Below, in pieces: positions 14,383 through 22,719 of a DNA stretch of 39,245 nt. The position numbers were made by a program, and so were the translations under genes. Origin of the DNA: Myxococcota bacterium (lineage in GTDB: Bacteria; Myxococcota_A; UBA9160; UBA6930). The notes beneath the pieces were generated by a model. The model was not told the DNA's origin. It saw nothing but the letters and a program-made list of their open reading frames with translations, and did no database searches. The stretch spans positions 1-39,245 of the forward strand of contig JANQFK010000025.1 of the NCBI GenBank assembly GCA_028277885.1, written 5' to 3'. Numbering within the stretch: position 1 is the first letter of the stretch; every line of letters begins with the position of its first letter.

Positions 14383-14973
14383 TCACTCGGCCTCGGCCAC
14401 CTCGATGCGGTCCTCGACGGAGATCACGCCGTCGACGTCGGTGACGAGCGCCACCGCGGCCTTGCGCAGCGTCTCGTCGGGGACGCGGCCGCGCAGGGTC
14501 ACGACGCCGTCCTCCACCTCCGCCGCGATGGCGACCTCGCGCAGGCTCGCGGCGTCGAGCAGCTCGCGCTGGACGTTGCGGAACAGCACCGGGTCCGGGA
14601 CCGCGAAGCGGCGCATCTGCTCCGCCGCGCGGTCCACCTCCTTGTGGCCCGCCTCGAAGGCGGCCCGGGCGACCTCGAGCCGGCTCTCGGCCGCCTCGAG
14701 CTCGGCCTCGGCGCGCTCCACGTCGTCGGTGGCCTGGTCGATCGCGGTGGCCTGCTTCGCCAGGCGCTCGCGCGCCGACGCCAGCGCGGCCCGCGCCTCG
14801 TCGCGCGAGCGCGCCGGGGGCGCGTCGGCGCCGGAGATCTCGAGGGGCGCCTGCCGCGCGGCCACGTCGGCCGGCTCCCCCGGATCGTCACCGCAGCCGA
14901 GGACGGGGAGGGCCAGGAGCAGCAGACCGGCCAGGGTCGGGGCGAGGGACGGGAAGGAACGGACGGGGGGCAT
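14383..14973 (-). CDS. BON-domain lipoprotein with coiled coil
   Basis: A 196-aa lipoprotein. The signal peptide ends in VLGC (Cys27), so the protein is anchored in a membrane facing the periplasm. Residues about 56-118 form an Ala/Glu/Arg-rich coiled coil (LASARERLAKQA, ERAEAELEAAESRLE). Residues about 125-196 make one BON domain, with the typical VEDGVVTLRGRVPDE and VDGVISVEDRIEV segments. BON proteins bind phospholipid or peptidoglycan surfaces and respond to envelope stress (compare OsmY). The ATG at 14973 has GAGGAGAG upstream. It is convergent with ggt and divergent from thiI. Confidence 0.85.
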   Translation of the reverse strand: MPPVRSFPSLAPTLAGLLLLALPVLGCGDDPGEPADVAARQAPLEISGADAPPARSRDEARAALASARERLAKQATAIDQATDDVERAEAELEAAESRLEVARAAFEAGHKEVDRAAEQMRRFAVPDPVLFRNVQRELLDAASLREVAIAAEVEDGVVTLRGRVPDETLRKAAVALVTDVDGVISVEDRIEVAEAE

Positions 14974-15036
14974 GGTCTCTCCTCGTGAGGGGCGAGCCGC
15001 AGAGGTTCCACACCCGGGGCCGCGGGCGCAAGCCGC

Positions 15037-15042
15037 TACCCT
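15037..15042 (+). promoter_or_regulatory. Putative -10 (TACCCT) for thiI
   Basis: TACCCT is followed by GGAGGCGGAGG and then the GTG at 15066. Transcription would begin near 15049, giving a leader of about 16 nt. No clear -35. Confidence 0.35.
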
Positions 15043-15065
15043 GGAGGCGGAGGCATGGCACGCCC

Positions 15066-16547
15066 GTGGCCCAGGAAGAACGCCAGCCCGCGAGCCCCCG
15101 GCTGATCCTGCTGCGCTACTCGGGCGAGGTCTCCACCAAGGCCAGGGCGACGCGGCGCCAGTTCACCAACCAGCTGGTCCGCAACGTGAAGGCCGCCCTG
15201 GCGAGCGTGGGCGTCAGCGCTCCCGTCGAGCAGGCCCGCGACCGCATCCTCGTCGCGACGGCGGCCCCCGAGGCCCTCGGCGTGCTGGCCCGGGTCTTCG
15301 GCCTCCAGTCCCTCTCCCTCGCCGAGCGCCGGAGCGGGGCGTCGCTGGACGCCGTGGTGGCGGCGGGCACCGAGCTGTTCCGGGAGGCGGTGCAGGGCCG
15401 CCGCTACGCGGTGCGCGCCCGCCGGGTCGGCAGCCCGGGCGACGCGCCCTTCCGGAACCGGGAGCTCGAGGCGGCCCTCGGCGCCGCGCTGGCGCCGGGC
15501 GCGGGCCGCGTGGACCTCGACCACCCCGAGGTGACCGCGGCCGTCGAGCTCTACCGCGGCGACGCCTACTTCTGCCTCGACACCCGCGCCGCCGAGGGCG
15601 GGATCCCGCTGGGCAGCGAGGGCCGCGCGCTGGCGCTGGTCTCGGGGGGCTTCGACTCGGCGGTGGCGGCCTGGCAGATCCTGCGGCGCGGCGTGCGCCT
15701 CGACTACCTGTTCTGCAACCTCGGCGGCCGCACCCACGAGCTCGGCGTGCTGCGGGTGATGAAGCACGTCGCCGAGCACTGGTCCCACGGCGACCGGCCC
15801 CTGCTGCACGCCGTCGACTTCGCGCCCGTGGCCCGGGAGATCCAGGCCCACGCCCAGCCCCGCTACTGGCAGGTGCTGCTCAAGCGCTTCATGCTGCGCG
15901 CCGGCGAGGCCATCGCGCGCGAGCGCGGGGCCGAGGCCCTGGTGACCGGGGAGGCGATCGGCCAGGTCTCCTCCCAGACCCTCACCAACCTGGCCAGCAT
16001 CTCCGAGGTGACGCCGCTCCCGATCCTGCGGCCGCTGGTCGGCTCGAACAAGACCGAGATCATCGACCAGGCCCGCCACATCGGCACCGCGCCGCTCTCC
16101 GCCGTGGTGGGCGAGTACTGCGCCCTGGTGCCCCGCCAGCCCGCCACCGCGGCGCGCCTCGAGACCCTCCGCGACGAGGAGGCGGAGCTCGACCTCGGCG
16201 TGCTCGCGAAGGTGCTGGGGGAGCGCGAGGACCTCGACCTGTGCGAGGTCGATCCGGAGCAGCGCGGGCTCCCCGGGATCCGGATCGACCGCGTCCCCGA
16301 CGGCGCCACCCTCGTGGACCTGCGCACCCGGCGCGAGTTCGCCTCCTGGCATCCCGAGGGCGCGGTGCAGCTCGACTTCGCCCAGGCCCTCGAGGCCTAC
16401 CCCTCCTTCGACCGCCGCCAGACCTACGTGCTCTACTGCGAGTTCGGCCTCAAGAGCACCCACCTCGCCGAGCTGATGCGCGCCGCGGGCTTCACCGCCT
16501 ACCACTTCGCCGGCGGCACCGGAGACCTTCGCAAGCTGCTCGGCTGA
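15066..16547 (+). CDS. thiI: tRNA 4-thiouridine synthase ThiI with rhodanese domain
   Basis: A protein of 493 aa that transfers sulfur to tRNA U8 and, in organisms with the rhodanese domain, can feed thiazole synthesis. Order of domains: N-terminal ferredoxin-like region (LILLRYSGEVSTKA), THUMP domain, PP-loop pyrophosphatase (SGGFDSAVA), then a C-terminal rhodanese domain. Both catalytic cysteines are present: the partner Cys in EYCALVPRQPA (E. coli Cys344 equivalent) and the persulfide Cys in YCEFGLKS (Cys456 equivalent). I prefer the GTG at 15066 because family proteins begin a few residues before LILLRYSGE. The frame is open to a GTG at 14985. The sulfur donor IscS is not in the window. 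Confidence 0.93.
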   Translation: MAQEERQPASPRLILLRYSGEVSTKARATRRQFTNQLVRNVKAALASVGVSAPVEQARDRILVATAAPEALGVLARVFGLQSLSLAERRSGASLDAVVAAGTELFREAVQGRRYAVRARRVGSPGDAPFRNRELEAALGAALAPGAGRVDLDHPEVTAAVELYRGDAYFCLDTRAAEGGIPLGSEGRALALVSGGFDSAVAAWQILRRGVRLDYLFCNLGGRTHELGVLRVMKHVAEHWSHGDRPLLHAVDFAPVAREIQAHAQPRYWQVLLKRFMLRAGEAIARERGAEALVTGEAIGQVSSQTLTNLASISEVTPLPILRPLVGSNKTEIIDQARHIGTAPLSAVVGEYCALVPRQPATAARLETLRDEEAELDLGVLAKVLGEREDLDLCEVDPEQRGLPGIRIDRVPDGATLVDLRTRREFASWHPEGAVQLDFAQALEAYPSFDRRQTYVLYCEFGLKSTHLAELMRAAGFTAYHFAGGTGDLRKLLG

Positions 16548-16614
16548 CCCTGGTGCCGGCATCGGAGTCCGGTCGGCGGCGGGCGCGCACCGCCCAGCCA
16601 GGCACTGACGAGCC

Positions 16615-16998
16615 TCAGCCGTTGTTCGCCTCGGCTTCCGCCACGTCGGTCGCCGTCGCCAGGCGGACGCGGCAGGCGAGGCGGAGCGTGGGGACGGTGC
16701 GTCCGCGCAGTGCCTGGTGGCGGGTGGCGAAGAGCGCCTCGAGGCGCGCTTCGCCCAGGCCGTCGGGGGTGGCGCCGGTGCGCTCGAGGCCGCGCTCGAG
16801 CCAGCTGCGCAGCTCGCCGGCGATGAACAGCGGCGGGATCGGGTCGCCGTCGCAGGAGCACTCGGCGGTCCGGAGGTCGACGTGGAGGGCCCCCTCCTCC
16901 ATGCCGAGGAGCGCGTCGTGGTCGTCGCCGAGCTTCCAGCCCAGGAAGATCCGGCACAGCTCGCGCGCCCACTCCTCGAGGACGGGCCGGGTGAGCAC
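16615..16998 (-). CDS. Hypothetical protein with CSC motif
   Basis: An unrecognised protein of about 127 aa. The sequence has an acidic central part with ECSCDGD and a C-terminal basic segment. It shows no signal peptide or membrane helix. The start is unclear: GTG at 16998 is the first ordinary start, while a CTG at 17010 overlaps the upstream TGA and has GGGGGAAG before it. Either way the gene is immediately coupled to the FMN-binding gene upstream, so it may be a partner or accessory of that protein. It is convergent with thiI across a 67-bp gap that shows no strong terminator. Confidence 0.65.
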   Translation of the reverse strand: MLTRPVLEEWARELCRIFLGWKLGDDHDALLGMEEGALHVDLRTAECSCDGDPIPPLFIAGELRSWLERGLERTGATPDGLGEARLEALFATRHQALRGRTVPTLRLACRVRLATATDVAEAEANNG

Positions 16999-17006
16999 CG
17001 CGTCGC

Positions 17007-17561
17007 TCAGAGCCGCTTCCCCCGCAGGCCGGGGAGGCCGTCGATGCTCGTGGCGTTCTCGTCGAGCTGGTAGCGGCGCAGGCCCTCGGCGCCCTTGCGC
17101 TCCGCCCAGGCACGCATCTGGGGGCGCTCGCCCTCGAAGCGGAAGAGCGGGACCCCGTAGCCGCAGGAGTCGGCGATGCGGTGCAGGCGGGCGCGCACGA
17201 AGGCTCGCCGGCCGCCCTCGATCGGGAAGCTCGACTCGAGGTCGTCGAAGCCCTCGTCGCCCGGCTCGAGCACCTCGCCGCGACCGTACAGGCGCAGGAT
17301 GCGCGGCGGCCCCTCGGTGGCGCAGAACAGGAAGGTGATGCGGCCGTTCTCGCGCAGGTGGGCGATGGTCTCGACGCCGCTGCCGACGAGGTCCAGGTAG
17401 GCGACCTCGCGCGGGCCCAGCACCGCGAAGGTGTCGAGGCCCTTGGGCGAGAGGTTCACGTGACCCTCGCCGGAGAGCGGCGCCGTGGCCACGAAGAACA
17501 GGTGCTGGGCCCGGATGAAGGCCTCGAGCCGCTCGTCGATCTCCTCGAAGACCTTTCCCAT
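17007..17561 (-). CDS. Pyridoxamine 5'-phosphate oxidase family (FMN-binding split-barrel) protein
   Basis: A 184-aa protein of the PNPOx-like flavin/F420-binding split barrel family (Pfam PF01243 type). The typical order is seen: an N-terminal helix, FFVATAPLSGEGHVNLSPKG, VAYLDLVGSGVETIAHLREN and ITFLFCATEGPPRILRLYGRG. These contain the flavin-phosphate contacts of the family. It probably reduces or binds a flavin-dependent substrate, and true PdxH function is unlikely because the C-terminal PNPOx dimerisation signature is missing. The ATG at 17561 has GGGGAG upstream. TACCCT at 17595-17590 may be its -10. It is followed without a gap by the small CSC-motif gene. Confidence 0.85.
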   Translation of the reverse strand: MGKVFEEIDERLEAFIRAQHLFFVATAPLSGEGHVNLSPKGLDTFAVLGPREVAYLDLVGSGVETIAHLRENGRITFLFCATEGPPRILRLYGRGEVLEPGDEGFDDLESSFPIEGGRRAFVRARLHRIADSCGYGVPLFRFEGERPQMRAWAERKGAEGLRRYQLDENATSIDGLPGLRGKRL

Positions 17562-17603
17562 GCCTCGGCTCCCCGGCGCGCGTGACGCGAGGGTAGGCGA
17601 GGC

Positions 17604-18302
17604 TCAGCCCGGCGGCCTCCCCGCGCGCAGCCGCTCGAGGATGCGGGCGCGCTCCTCGGCGCTGCGGTCCCCGAAGCGCTGCTCGACCAGGGCCTCCTGC
17701 TCCGCTTCGGGCAGCTCCCGGAAGGCCCGCAGCCGCTGGCGGAAGCTCTCGCGGCGCTCGGAGTCCATCTGCCCCCACTCGCGGCCGTTGCGCTCGATGC
17801 GCTCGCGGCGCTCCACGGAGAAGCGGCGCAGGCGCTCCACCTGGCGCTGCACCCGGCGCTGCTGCTGGGGCGTCAGGTCCTCCCAGCTCTCGAGGGCGCG
17901 TCGCAGCCGCTGGCGCTGGCCGGCGGGAAGCTCGCGCAGGGTGTCGCGCATGGCGCGGCGCTCGTCCTCGGGCAGCTCCTCCCAGCGCCGGCGCACCTCG
18001 TCGGGAAGCTCGGGGCGCTCGCGCAGCCAGAGCTCGCGTCGCTCGGCGCGCTCCCCGGCGCTCATCCGCTCGAAGCCCCAGACGAAGCGACGCCGCTCCC
18101 GCGGCGTCATGCGGCTCAGCCGGCCGAGGAAGACGCGCCGCTCCTCGGGCGGCATGTCGCGCACGAAGCGCTTCAGCGCGTCCGGTGCGCGGGAGCGCTC
18201 CAGGCGCTCGAGGCCCCGGGTCTCCTGGGCGACGGCGGCGCCCGGCCCGAGCAGCGGCGCCGCGAGGCCGAGGGCGAGGAGCAGGACGGGGAGGCGCCTC
18301 AC
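17604..18302 (-). CDS. DUF3106-like exported Arg/Glu-rich protein
   Basis: A 232-aa protein with a cleavable signal peptide (hydrophobic residues 4-25, cut near AVAQ). The rest is almost all helix, built from repeated units of the form LPxxER or MTPxERRxF followed by basic heptads. These occur at about ten positions, for example MPPEERRVF, MTPRERRRF, LPEDERRAM, LTPQQQRRV and LPEAEQEAL. This matches the periplasmic DUF3106 group, which resembles CpxP/CnrX-type sensor helices. As the third gene after an ECF sigma factor and its anti-sigma, spaced 7 bp, it is probably the signal sensor or an output of that envelope-stress circuit. The role is inferred from context. Confidence 0.8.
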   Translation of the reverse strand: MRRLPVLLLALGLAAPLLGPGAAVAQETRGLERLERSRAPDALKRFVRDMPPEERRVFLGRLSRMTPRERRRFVWGFERMSAGERAERRELWLRERPELPDEVRRRWEELPEDERRAMRDTLRELPAGQRQRLRRALESWEDLTPQQQRRVQRQVERLRRFSVERRERIERNGREWGQMDSERRESFRQRLRAFRELPEAEQEALVEQRFGDRSAEERARILERLRAGRPPG

Positions 18303-18309
18303 GCCGGCC

Positions 18310-18972
18310 TCAGCTCGACTCGATCTCGCCGAGGGTCTCGAGCCAGTCGAGCATCTCGATCACCTCGAGGTCGGCGTCGCTCTCGATCTCCATCGCGAGA
18401 GCCAGCTCCTCGGCGGCGGGCGGCGCGAAGGCCGGCGGCGGCGGGGCGCGCCGGGGCGCGGGCTCCACCCGGGGAGCCGGCGCGGGCGTCGGGGCGGGAG
18501 CCGGGCGCGGCGCCGGGGCCGGCGTGGGCTCGGGCCCCTTCGCGATGGGGAGCGACTCGGGGCCGGGGCGCTCGGCGATGGGCCGCTCGCCGTCGCCGGC
18601 CTCGTCGCGCAGTCGGGGCAGCACCAGCAGCGCGAGGATGGCCGCCGCCACGGCGGCCACCAGGACCGGGCGCCAGCCACGCCGGCGCCGCGGAGGTGCG
18701 CGGCGCGCGGGAGCCGCCGTGCGCGGCTCCTCGGCGATGCGCGCGCGCAGGGCCTCGGCGACGCGCGGCGGCACCGCGGGCTCGGGCACCGCGCGCAGCG
18801 CGTCGTCCACGGCGCGCAGCCGCTCGAGGCGCGCCGCCAGCTCGGGCGAGGCCGCCAGCTCGGCGCGCAGCTCCGCTTCGGCGGCGGCGTCGAGCTCGCC
18901 GTCGAGGAAGGCCGAGAGCCGCTCGTCGAGCGGCGCGTCCGCCCGCCGGCCCGTGTCGCGTTCCCCGGTCAT
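18310..18972 (-). CDS. Anti-sigma factor, single-pass membrane protein
   Basis: A 220-aa protein. The N-terminal helical domain (LSAFLDGELDAAAEAELRAE, then LAARLERLRAVDDALR) is the anti-sigma domain type that wraps ECF sigma factors. It lacks the HxxxCxxC zinc motif, so it is of the RseA-like, zinc-free kind. A transmembrane helix is at about 101-118. The outside part has a Pro/Ala-rich linker (about 133-185) and an acidic C-terminus. The ATG at 18972 has GGGAGGAAG upstream. The gene lies 16 bp after the sigma factor and 7 bp before the DUF3106 gene. Proteolysis of the periplasmic part probably frees the sigma factor under stress. Confidence 0.85.
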   Translation of the reverse strand: MTGERDTGRRADAPLDERLSAFLDGELDAAAEAELRAELAASPELAARLERLRAVDDALRAVPEPAVPPRVAEALRARIAEEPRTAAPARRAPPRRRRGWRPVLVAAVAAAILALLVLPRLRDEAGDGERPIAERPGPESLPIAKGPEPTPAPAPRPAPAPTPAPAPRVEPAPRRAPPPPAFAPPAAEELALAMEIESDADLEVIEMLDWLETLGEIESS

Positions 18973-18988
18973 GGGCGCTTCCTCCCCG

Positions 18989-19552
18989 TCATCGTGCCGC
19001 CTCGGGCAGGCGCTCCGCCAGTGCGGCCCGGCCGCGATGCACCAGGGCCTTCACGGACTGGGGCGTGGTCTCGAGGGTGGTGGCCACCTCCGCGTAGGAG
19101 AGGCCCTCCACGGCGGTGAGCCAGAGGGCGGCGCGCTGGCGCTCGGGGAGCTCAGACAGCGCGTCCTCCACGCGTCCGCCCACGCGGCGCGCGTGGGCGA
19201 GCTCGTCGGGCCCCGACCCCCCGGCGGCCAGGGCGAGGGGCGCGTCGTCGGCGTCGGTGCTCTCGTGGGGGCTGCGCCGGAAGGGCCGGCGCAGCTCGTT
19301 CAGCGCGACGTTGGTGGCGATGGTGTAGAGCCAGGTCGAGAAGCGGGCGCTCGGCTCCCACTTCTCCCGCGCGCGATGCACGCGCAGGAAGCTCTCCTGC
19401 AACAGCTCTTCGGCCACGGCCGGGTCGCGCACCATACGCTCCAGGTAGCGCAGCAGGCGGCCCGACCAGCGCCCGAAGAGCGCATCGAACGCGGATTCGT
19501 CCCCGTCCCGAAACGCTCGCATCAGGCGGCGGTCTTCGTCGCCGTGCTGCAA
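18989..19552 (-). CDS. ECF-family RNA polymerase sigma factor
   Basis: A 187-aa sigma-70 family factor with only regions 2 and 4. Region 2 covers FDALFGRWSGRLLRYL, AEELLQESFLRVHRA and FSTWLYTIATNVALNELRR. Region 4 covers LPERQRAALWLTAVEGLSY followed by the helix-turn-helix EVATTLETTPQSVKALVHRG. A TTG at 19552 is chosen because GGAGGA lies just upstream. An ATG ten codons later is possible. It is the first gene of the sigma/anti-sigma/DUF3106 operon. No obvious GGAAC-type ECF promoter was found upstream, so autoregulation is unproven. Confidence 0.93.
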   Translation of the reverse strand: MQHGDEDRRLMRAFRDGDESAFDALFGRWSGRLLRYLERMVRDPAVAEELLQESFLRVHRAREKWEPSARFSTWLYTIATNVALNELRRPFRRSPHESTDADDAPLALAAGGSGPDELAHARRVGGRVEDALSELPERQRAALWLTAVEGLSYAEVATTLETTPQSVKALVHRGRAALAERLPEAAR

Positions 19553-19632
19553 GGGGTCCTCCGCCGGCTCCTTCGAACCCCGGCCGGCTGGAATGGTTGC
19601 GGCGGGTCGCCCGGGCGCGGCCCCGCGGGGGC

Positions 19633-20460
19633 TCAGCCGCTCGCGGGGAGGGCCGCGAGGAAATCGAGCACCGCCGCGTCGAAGGCGGCGGCCTCCTCGA
19701 TGTTGACCACGTGGCCCGCTCCGGGGATCACCACGTGCCGGGCGTCGGGCAGCCGGGCGGCCATCACCTCCCCGGCCCGCAGGTAGGCCTCGTCCTCGGA
19801 GCCCACCAGCACCAGTGCGGGCGCCGCGACCCGCGGCAGCTCGTCGATCAGGCCGGGCACCGGGCCGGTGATCCGCCTTCCGAAGGCCGCGAGGGCGGCG
19901 CCGCTCTGGGCCGCGATGGCGCGGCCCGCCGCCCGGGCGGCCGGCAGCTCGGGGCGGCGCCCGACCGAGGTGGCGGCCGAGCGCCCCTCGACGAGGAAGC
20001 CGGCGCCCCGCTCCTCGAGGCGCTGGCCGATGCGCTCCACCTGGGCGGCCCAGCGCGCCTGGGCCTCGGGCTTCTTGAAGCCGGGACCGCTCGCGAGCAG
20101 CAGCAGCGCGCGCACGCGCTCGGGATGGGAGAGCGCGAAGCGCAGGGACGCGAGCCCGCCGAAGGAGAGCCCGCCCAGCACCGCGGTCCGCCCGGGCGCC
20201 GCGGCGTCGAGCACGCGGCCCATGTCCTCCACCACGCGCTCGATCGAGTAGCGCTCCGGGTCCCCGGGCGCCTCGGAGAGGCCGTGGCCGCGGTAGTCCC
20301 AGAGCACCACCCGGTGCCCCGCCGCGCTCAGTGGCGCCACCTGGCCGCGGAAGTTCTCGTGGGTCTGGCAGTAGCCCGGGGAGAGCAGCACCACCTCCCC
20401 GGGGCCTTCCCCGTGGGCCTCGGCGTGGAGCCGCAGGCCGTCGCCGGCGCGGACGTCCAC
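19633..20460 (-). CDS. Alpha/beta-hydrolase fold esterase/lipase-like protein
   Basis: A 275-aa alpha/beta hydrolase. The nucleophile elbow is GGLSFGG (S99), preceded by LSPGYCQTHENF for the oxyanion-hole region. The acid is probably the Asp in VGSEDEAYL and the base the His in GAGHVVNIEE. No signal peptide is present, so it is cytoplasmic. The GTG at 20460 begins 5 bp after the stop of the SRPBCC gene, so they are co-transcribed. The frame continues upstream but overlaps that gene. CCCCGCGGGG (19621-19630) just past the stop could act as a terminator stem. The substrate is unknown. Confidence 0.88.
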   Translation of the reverse strand: MDVRAGDGLRLHAEAHGEGPGEVVLLSPGYCQTHENFRGQVAPLSAAGHRVVLWDYRGHGLSEAPGDPERYSIERVVEDMGRVLDAAAPGRTAVLGGLSFGGLASLRFALSHPERVRALLLLASGPGFKKPEAQARWAAQVERIGQRLEERGAGFLVEGRSAATSVGRRPELPAARAAGRAIAAQSGAALAAFGRRITGPVPGLIDELPRVAAPALVLVGSEDEAYLRAGEVMAARLPDARHVVIPGAGHVVNIEEAAAFDAAVLDFLAALPASG

Positions 20461-20465
20461 GCGCG

Positions 20466-20888
20466 TCAGCTCTTCTCGATGCGGGTGCGCAGGGCGTCGG
20501 CCATCTGGTCGATCTGCTCCTGCATCGGACCCTTGATGGTGAACTCGGGTACGAAGGGCTTGGTGCGGCCGTCCATCTCGATGCGCACCCGCGTGCCGTC
20601 CGTGGCCTCGTCGAAGGTCACCTCGCCGCGCAGCTCGCGCCACACGCGCCCGTCGCAGACCTTCTCGAAGCGCACGTTCCCGTCCACGAGGAAGGTGAAG
20701 TGGAAGGTCGCCTCGCCCTCGCGCCCCAGGGCGCGGTAGCGGGACACCGTGGTCTTGCGGTCGCGGCTGCGGTCGACGATGCGGGTCTCGGTGTCGGGGA
20801 AGAGACCGACCAGGGTCTCGTCGTCCTCGAGCACCGCGATCGCCCGCTCCCGCGGGCAGGCCACGTCGAACTCCTTCACCAGGTTCAT
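20466..20888 (-). CDS. SRPBCC (START/Bet v1-like) ligand-binding protein
   Basis: A 140-aa protein with the SRPBCC pattern: an N-terminal strand MNLVKEFDVACPRERAIAVL, a helix-loop LVGLFPDTETRIVD, a central sheet ending FHFTFLVDG, and a long C-terminal helix QEQIDQMADALRTRIE. These form a deep pocket for hydrophobic molecules. The ATG at 20888 is preceded by GAGGAG. It is in one operon with the hydrolase, 5 bp apart, and lies 16 bp after SppA on the same strand. Its role may be lipid binding or a cyclase/aromatase-like step. No catalytic residues can be assigned. Confidence 0.82.
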   Translation of the reverse strand: MNLVKEFDVACPRERAIAVLEDDETLVGLFPDTETRIVDRSRDRKTTVSRYRALGREGEATFHFTFLVDGNVRFEKVCDGRVWRELRGEVTFDEATDGTRVRIEMDGRTKPFVPEFTIKGPMQEQIDQMADALRTRIEKS

Positions 20889-20904
20889 GGGGGGCTCCTC
20901 GACT

Positions 20905-22629
20905 TCAGCGGATCCGTGGAATCAGGGGGGGCACCAGCAGCGGCGTGTGGCTCTCGAGCCGCTCGAGTCCGCGCAGCCCGTCGGGCAGCCACTCGGGCAG
21001 CCGGGCGAGCCCCACGGCCTCACGCGCCGCGCGGGCGACGGAGAGCCCGAGGAGCTCGCGCACCTGGAGCACCAGGGGCTTCGGCTGCGGGTAGGCGACG
21101 AGCATCACGTCGGCCTCCGGGTCGAGACCCGCCGCGCGCTTGAGCTCGCGCAGCGAGGCCCGCAGGCCGCCGAGGCTGTCGACCAGACCCGCCTCCCGGG
21201 CCTGGGCGCCGGTGAACACGCGCCCGCGCCCGACGGCGTCGACCGCCTCGGGCTCGAGATCCCGCCCCTCGGCGACCCGCGCCACGAACAGGTCGTAGAC
21301 GCCGCGCACGTCGGCGCGCAGGCGCGCCCGGGTGCGGGGCGAGAGCGGCCGGCTCGAGAGCAGCAGGTCCGCGTGGGCGCCCCGGGTGATGGGCTCGACC
21401 CCGATCCCCAGCCTCTCGAGCAGGCCGCCCACCACCGGCCGCAGCACGAACACGCCGATGGAGCCGGTGTAGGTCGCGGGCTGGGCCACGATGTGGTCGG
21501 CGCCGGCGGCCACGTAGTAGCCGCCCGAGGCGGCCATGTCGGAGAAGGACGCCACCACGGGCTTGCCCTTCGCGCGGGCGCGCTGGGTGGCGTGCCACAC
21601 CACGTCCGAGGCCAGCGCCGAGCCGCCCGGGCTGTCGATGCGGAACAGGATCCCGCGCACCTCGGGGTCCTCGGCGGCGTCCTCGATGGCCTCGGCCACG
21701 GTCTCCGAGGCGAGCACGGAGCCGCCGGCCGGCGTGGAGCCCGCGCGGCCGGTCACCACGGGGCCCGTGCCGTACACGATCGCCAGGGTGGCGACGGGGT
21801 CGTGGCCCACGTCGGAGCCGTCCACCAGGGCGTACTCCTCGGCCTCCACCAGGGGCGGGTCGCCCAGGGTGTCGACCAGCTCGTCGAAGTACGCCACGCC
21901 GTCCACCAGGCCGAGCTCCTGCATCTCGTCGGCGGAGACCGGCGCCGCGTCGATGGCCTCGCTCACCTGCTCGGGCTCGAGCCCGCGCCCCTCGGCGATG
22001 CCGCGCAGCAGCTGGCTCTCGATGGAGTCGAGCAGCGCCGTCGTCATCTCCCGGTTCGGCGCCGACATCTTCTCCTCGGCGTAGCTCTCCACCGCGGTCT
22101 TGAAGCGACCGATGCGCTCGTACTCGATGTCGACGCCGAGCTTCTCGAACATCCCGCCCAGGAACAGGGGCTCGGCGGCCAGGCCCACCAGCGGGTTGCG
22201 CGAGCCTGGCGCCATCCAGACCTCGTCGGCCGCGCTGGCGACGTAGTACTCGAGGTTGGGACCGAAGCGCTCGAGCTCGAGCCAGGCCACGGTGCGGCGG
22301 CCGCCCTCGCGCAGGCGCAGGATGGCGTCCCGGATCTCCTGGGCCTTGGCCCAGCCCACGCCGAGGGGGCGGATCCGGAGCAGCACGGTGCCGATGCGGT
22401 CGTCGCGCTCGGCCTTGGTGATCTCGGAGTAGAGCCCGAGCAGGGAGCGGGGAGCGTCGCCCACCAGGCGCGCCACCAGGGGAGAGGTGCTGGCCTCGAC
22501 GTAGGTGCCCCCGAGGTCGAGCACCAGCGCGCTGCCCTCCGCGATGGTCGGGCCGCGGCCGACGAACAGCCACACGGCGACGGCCACGGCCAGCACCGCG
22601 AGCCCGATCCAGCGCAGCGTGCTCCTCAT
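20905..22629 (-). CDS. sppA: Signal peptide peptidase SppA, long (67K) form
   Basis: A membrane-anchored serine protease of 574 aa that degrades cleaved signal peptides. One N-terminal transmembrane helix (about 7-23) is followed by two tandem ClpP-like domains. The catalytic pair is split as in E. coli SppA: general base K177 in GRFKTAVES (first domain) and nucleophile S368 in DMAASGGYY (second domain). RIDSPGGSALAS (330-341) forms the oxyanion region. The ATG at 22629 has GGGGGGAG just upstream. It is divergent from the thiolase gene with a 90-bp gap, and may be cotranscribed with the SRPBCC and hydrolase genes, which start 16 bp after its stop. Confidence 0.93.
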   Translation of the reverse strand: MRSTLRWIGLAVLAVAVAVWLFVGRGPTIAEGSALVLDLGGTYVEASTSPLVARLVGDAPRSLLGLYSEITKAERDDRIGTVLLRIRPLGVGWAKAQEIRDAILRLREGGRRTVAWLELERFGPNLEYYVASAADEVWMAPGSRNPLVGLAAEPLFLGGMFEKLGVDIEYERIGRFKTAVESYAEEKMSAPNREMTTALLDSIESQLLRGIAEGRGLEPEQVSEAIDAAPVSADEMQELGLVDGVAYFDELVDTLGDPPLVEAEEYALVDGSDVGHDPVATLAIVYGTGPVVTGRAGSTPAGGSVLASETVAEAIEDAAEDPEVRGILFRIDSPGGSALASDVVWHATQRARAKGKPVVASFSDMAASGGYYVAAGADHIVAQPATYTGSIGVFVLRPVVGGLLERLGIGVEPITRGAHADLLLSSRPLSPRTRARLRADVRGVYDLFVARVAEGRDLEPEAVDAVGRGRVFTGAQAREAGLVDSLGGLRASLRELKRAAGLDPEADVMLVAYPQPKPLVLQVRELLGLSVARAAREAVGLARLPEWLPDGLRGLERLESHTPLLVPPLIPRIR

Positions 22630-22705
22630 CGGCTCCCCCCTCGCTCTCGCGCGTCGCCCCGCCCGTCGCCCGCCGCGCGGGCCGCTCCGGGCGTCGTCGC
22701 TGGGT

Positions 22706-22711
22706 TATTCT
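22706..22711 (+). promoter_or_regulatory. TANNNT element (TATTCT) 8 nt before thiolase start
   Basis: TATTCT, 8 nt, then ATG at 22720, with no ribosome site between. An AT-rich island in otherwise GC-rich sequence. Confidence 0.5.
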
Positions 22712-22719
22712 AGGCGCCC

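Noticed and set aside
15055..15105. Small ORF starting at an ATG with a good ribosome site before thiI
   Set aside because: It is 16 codons, overlaps the thiI start in another frame, and shows no protein-like features. A leader peptide cannot be shown.
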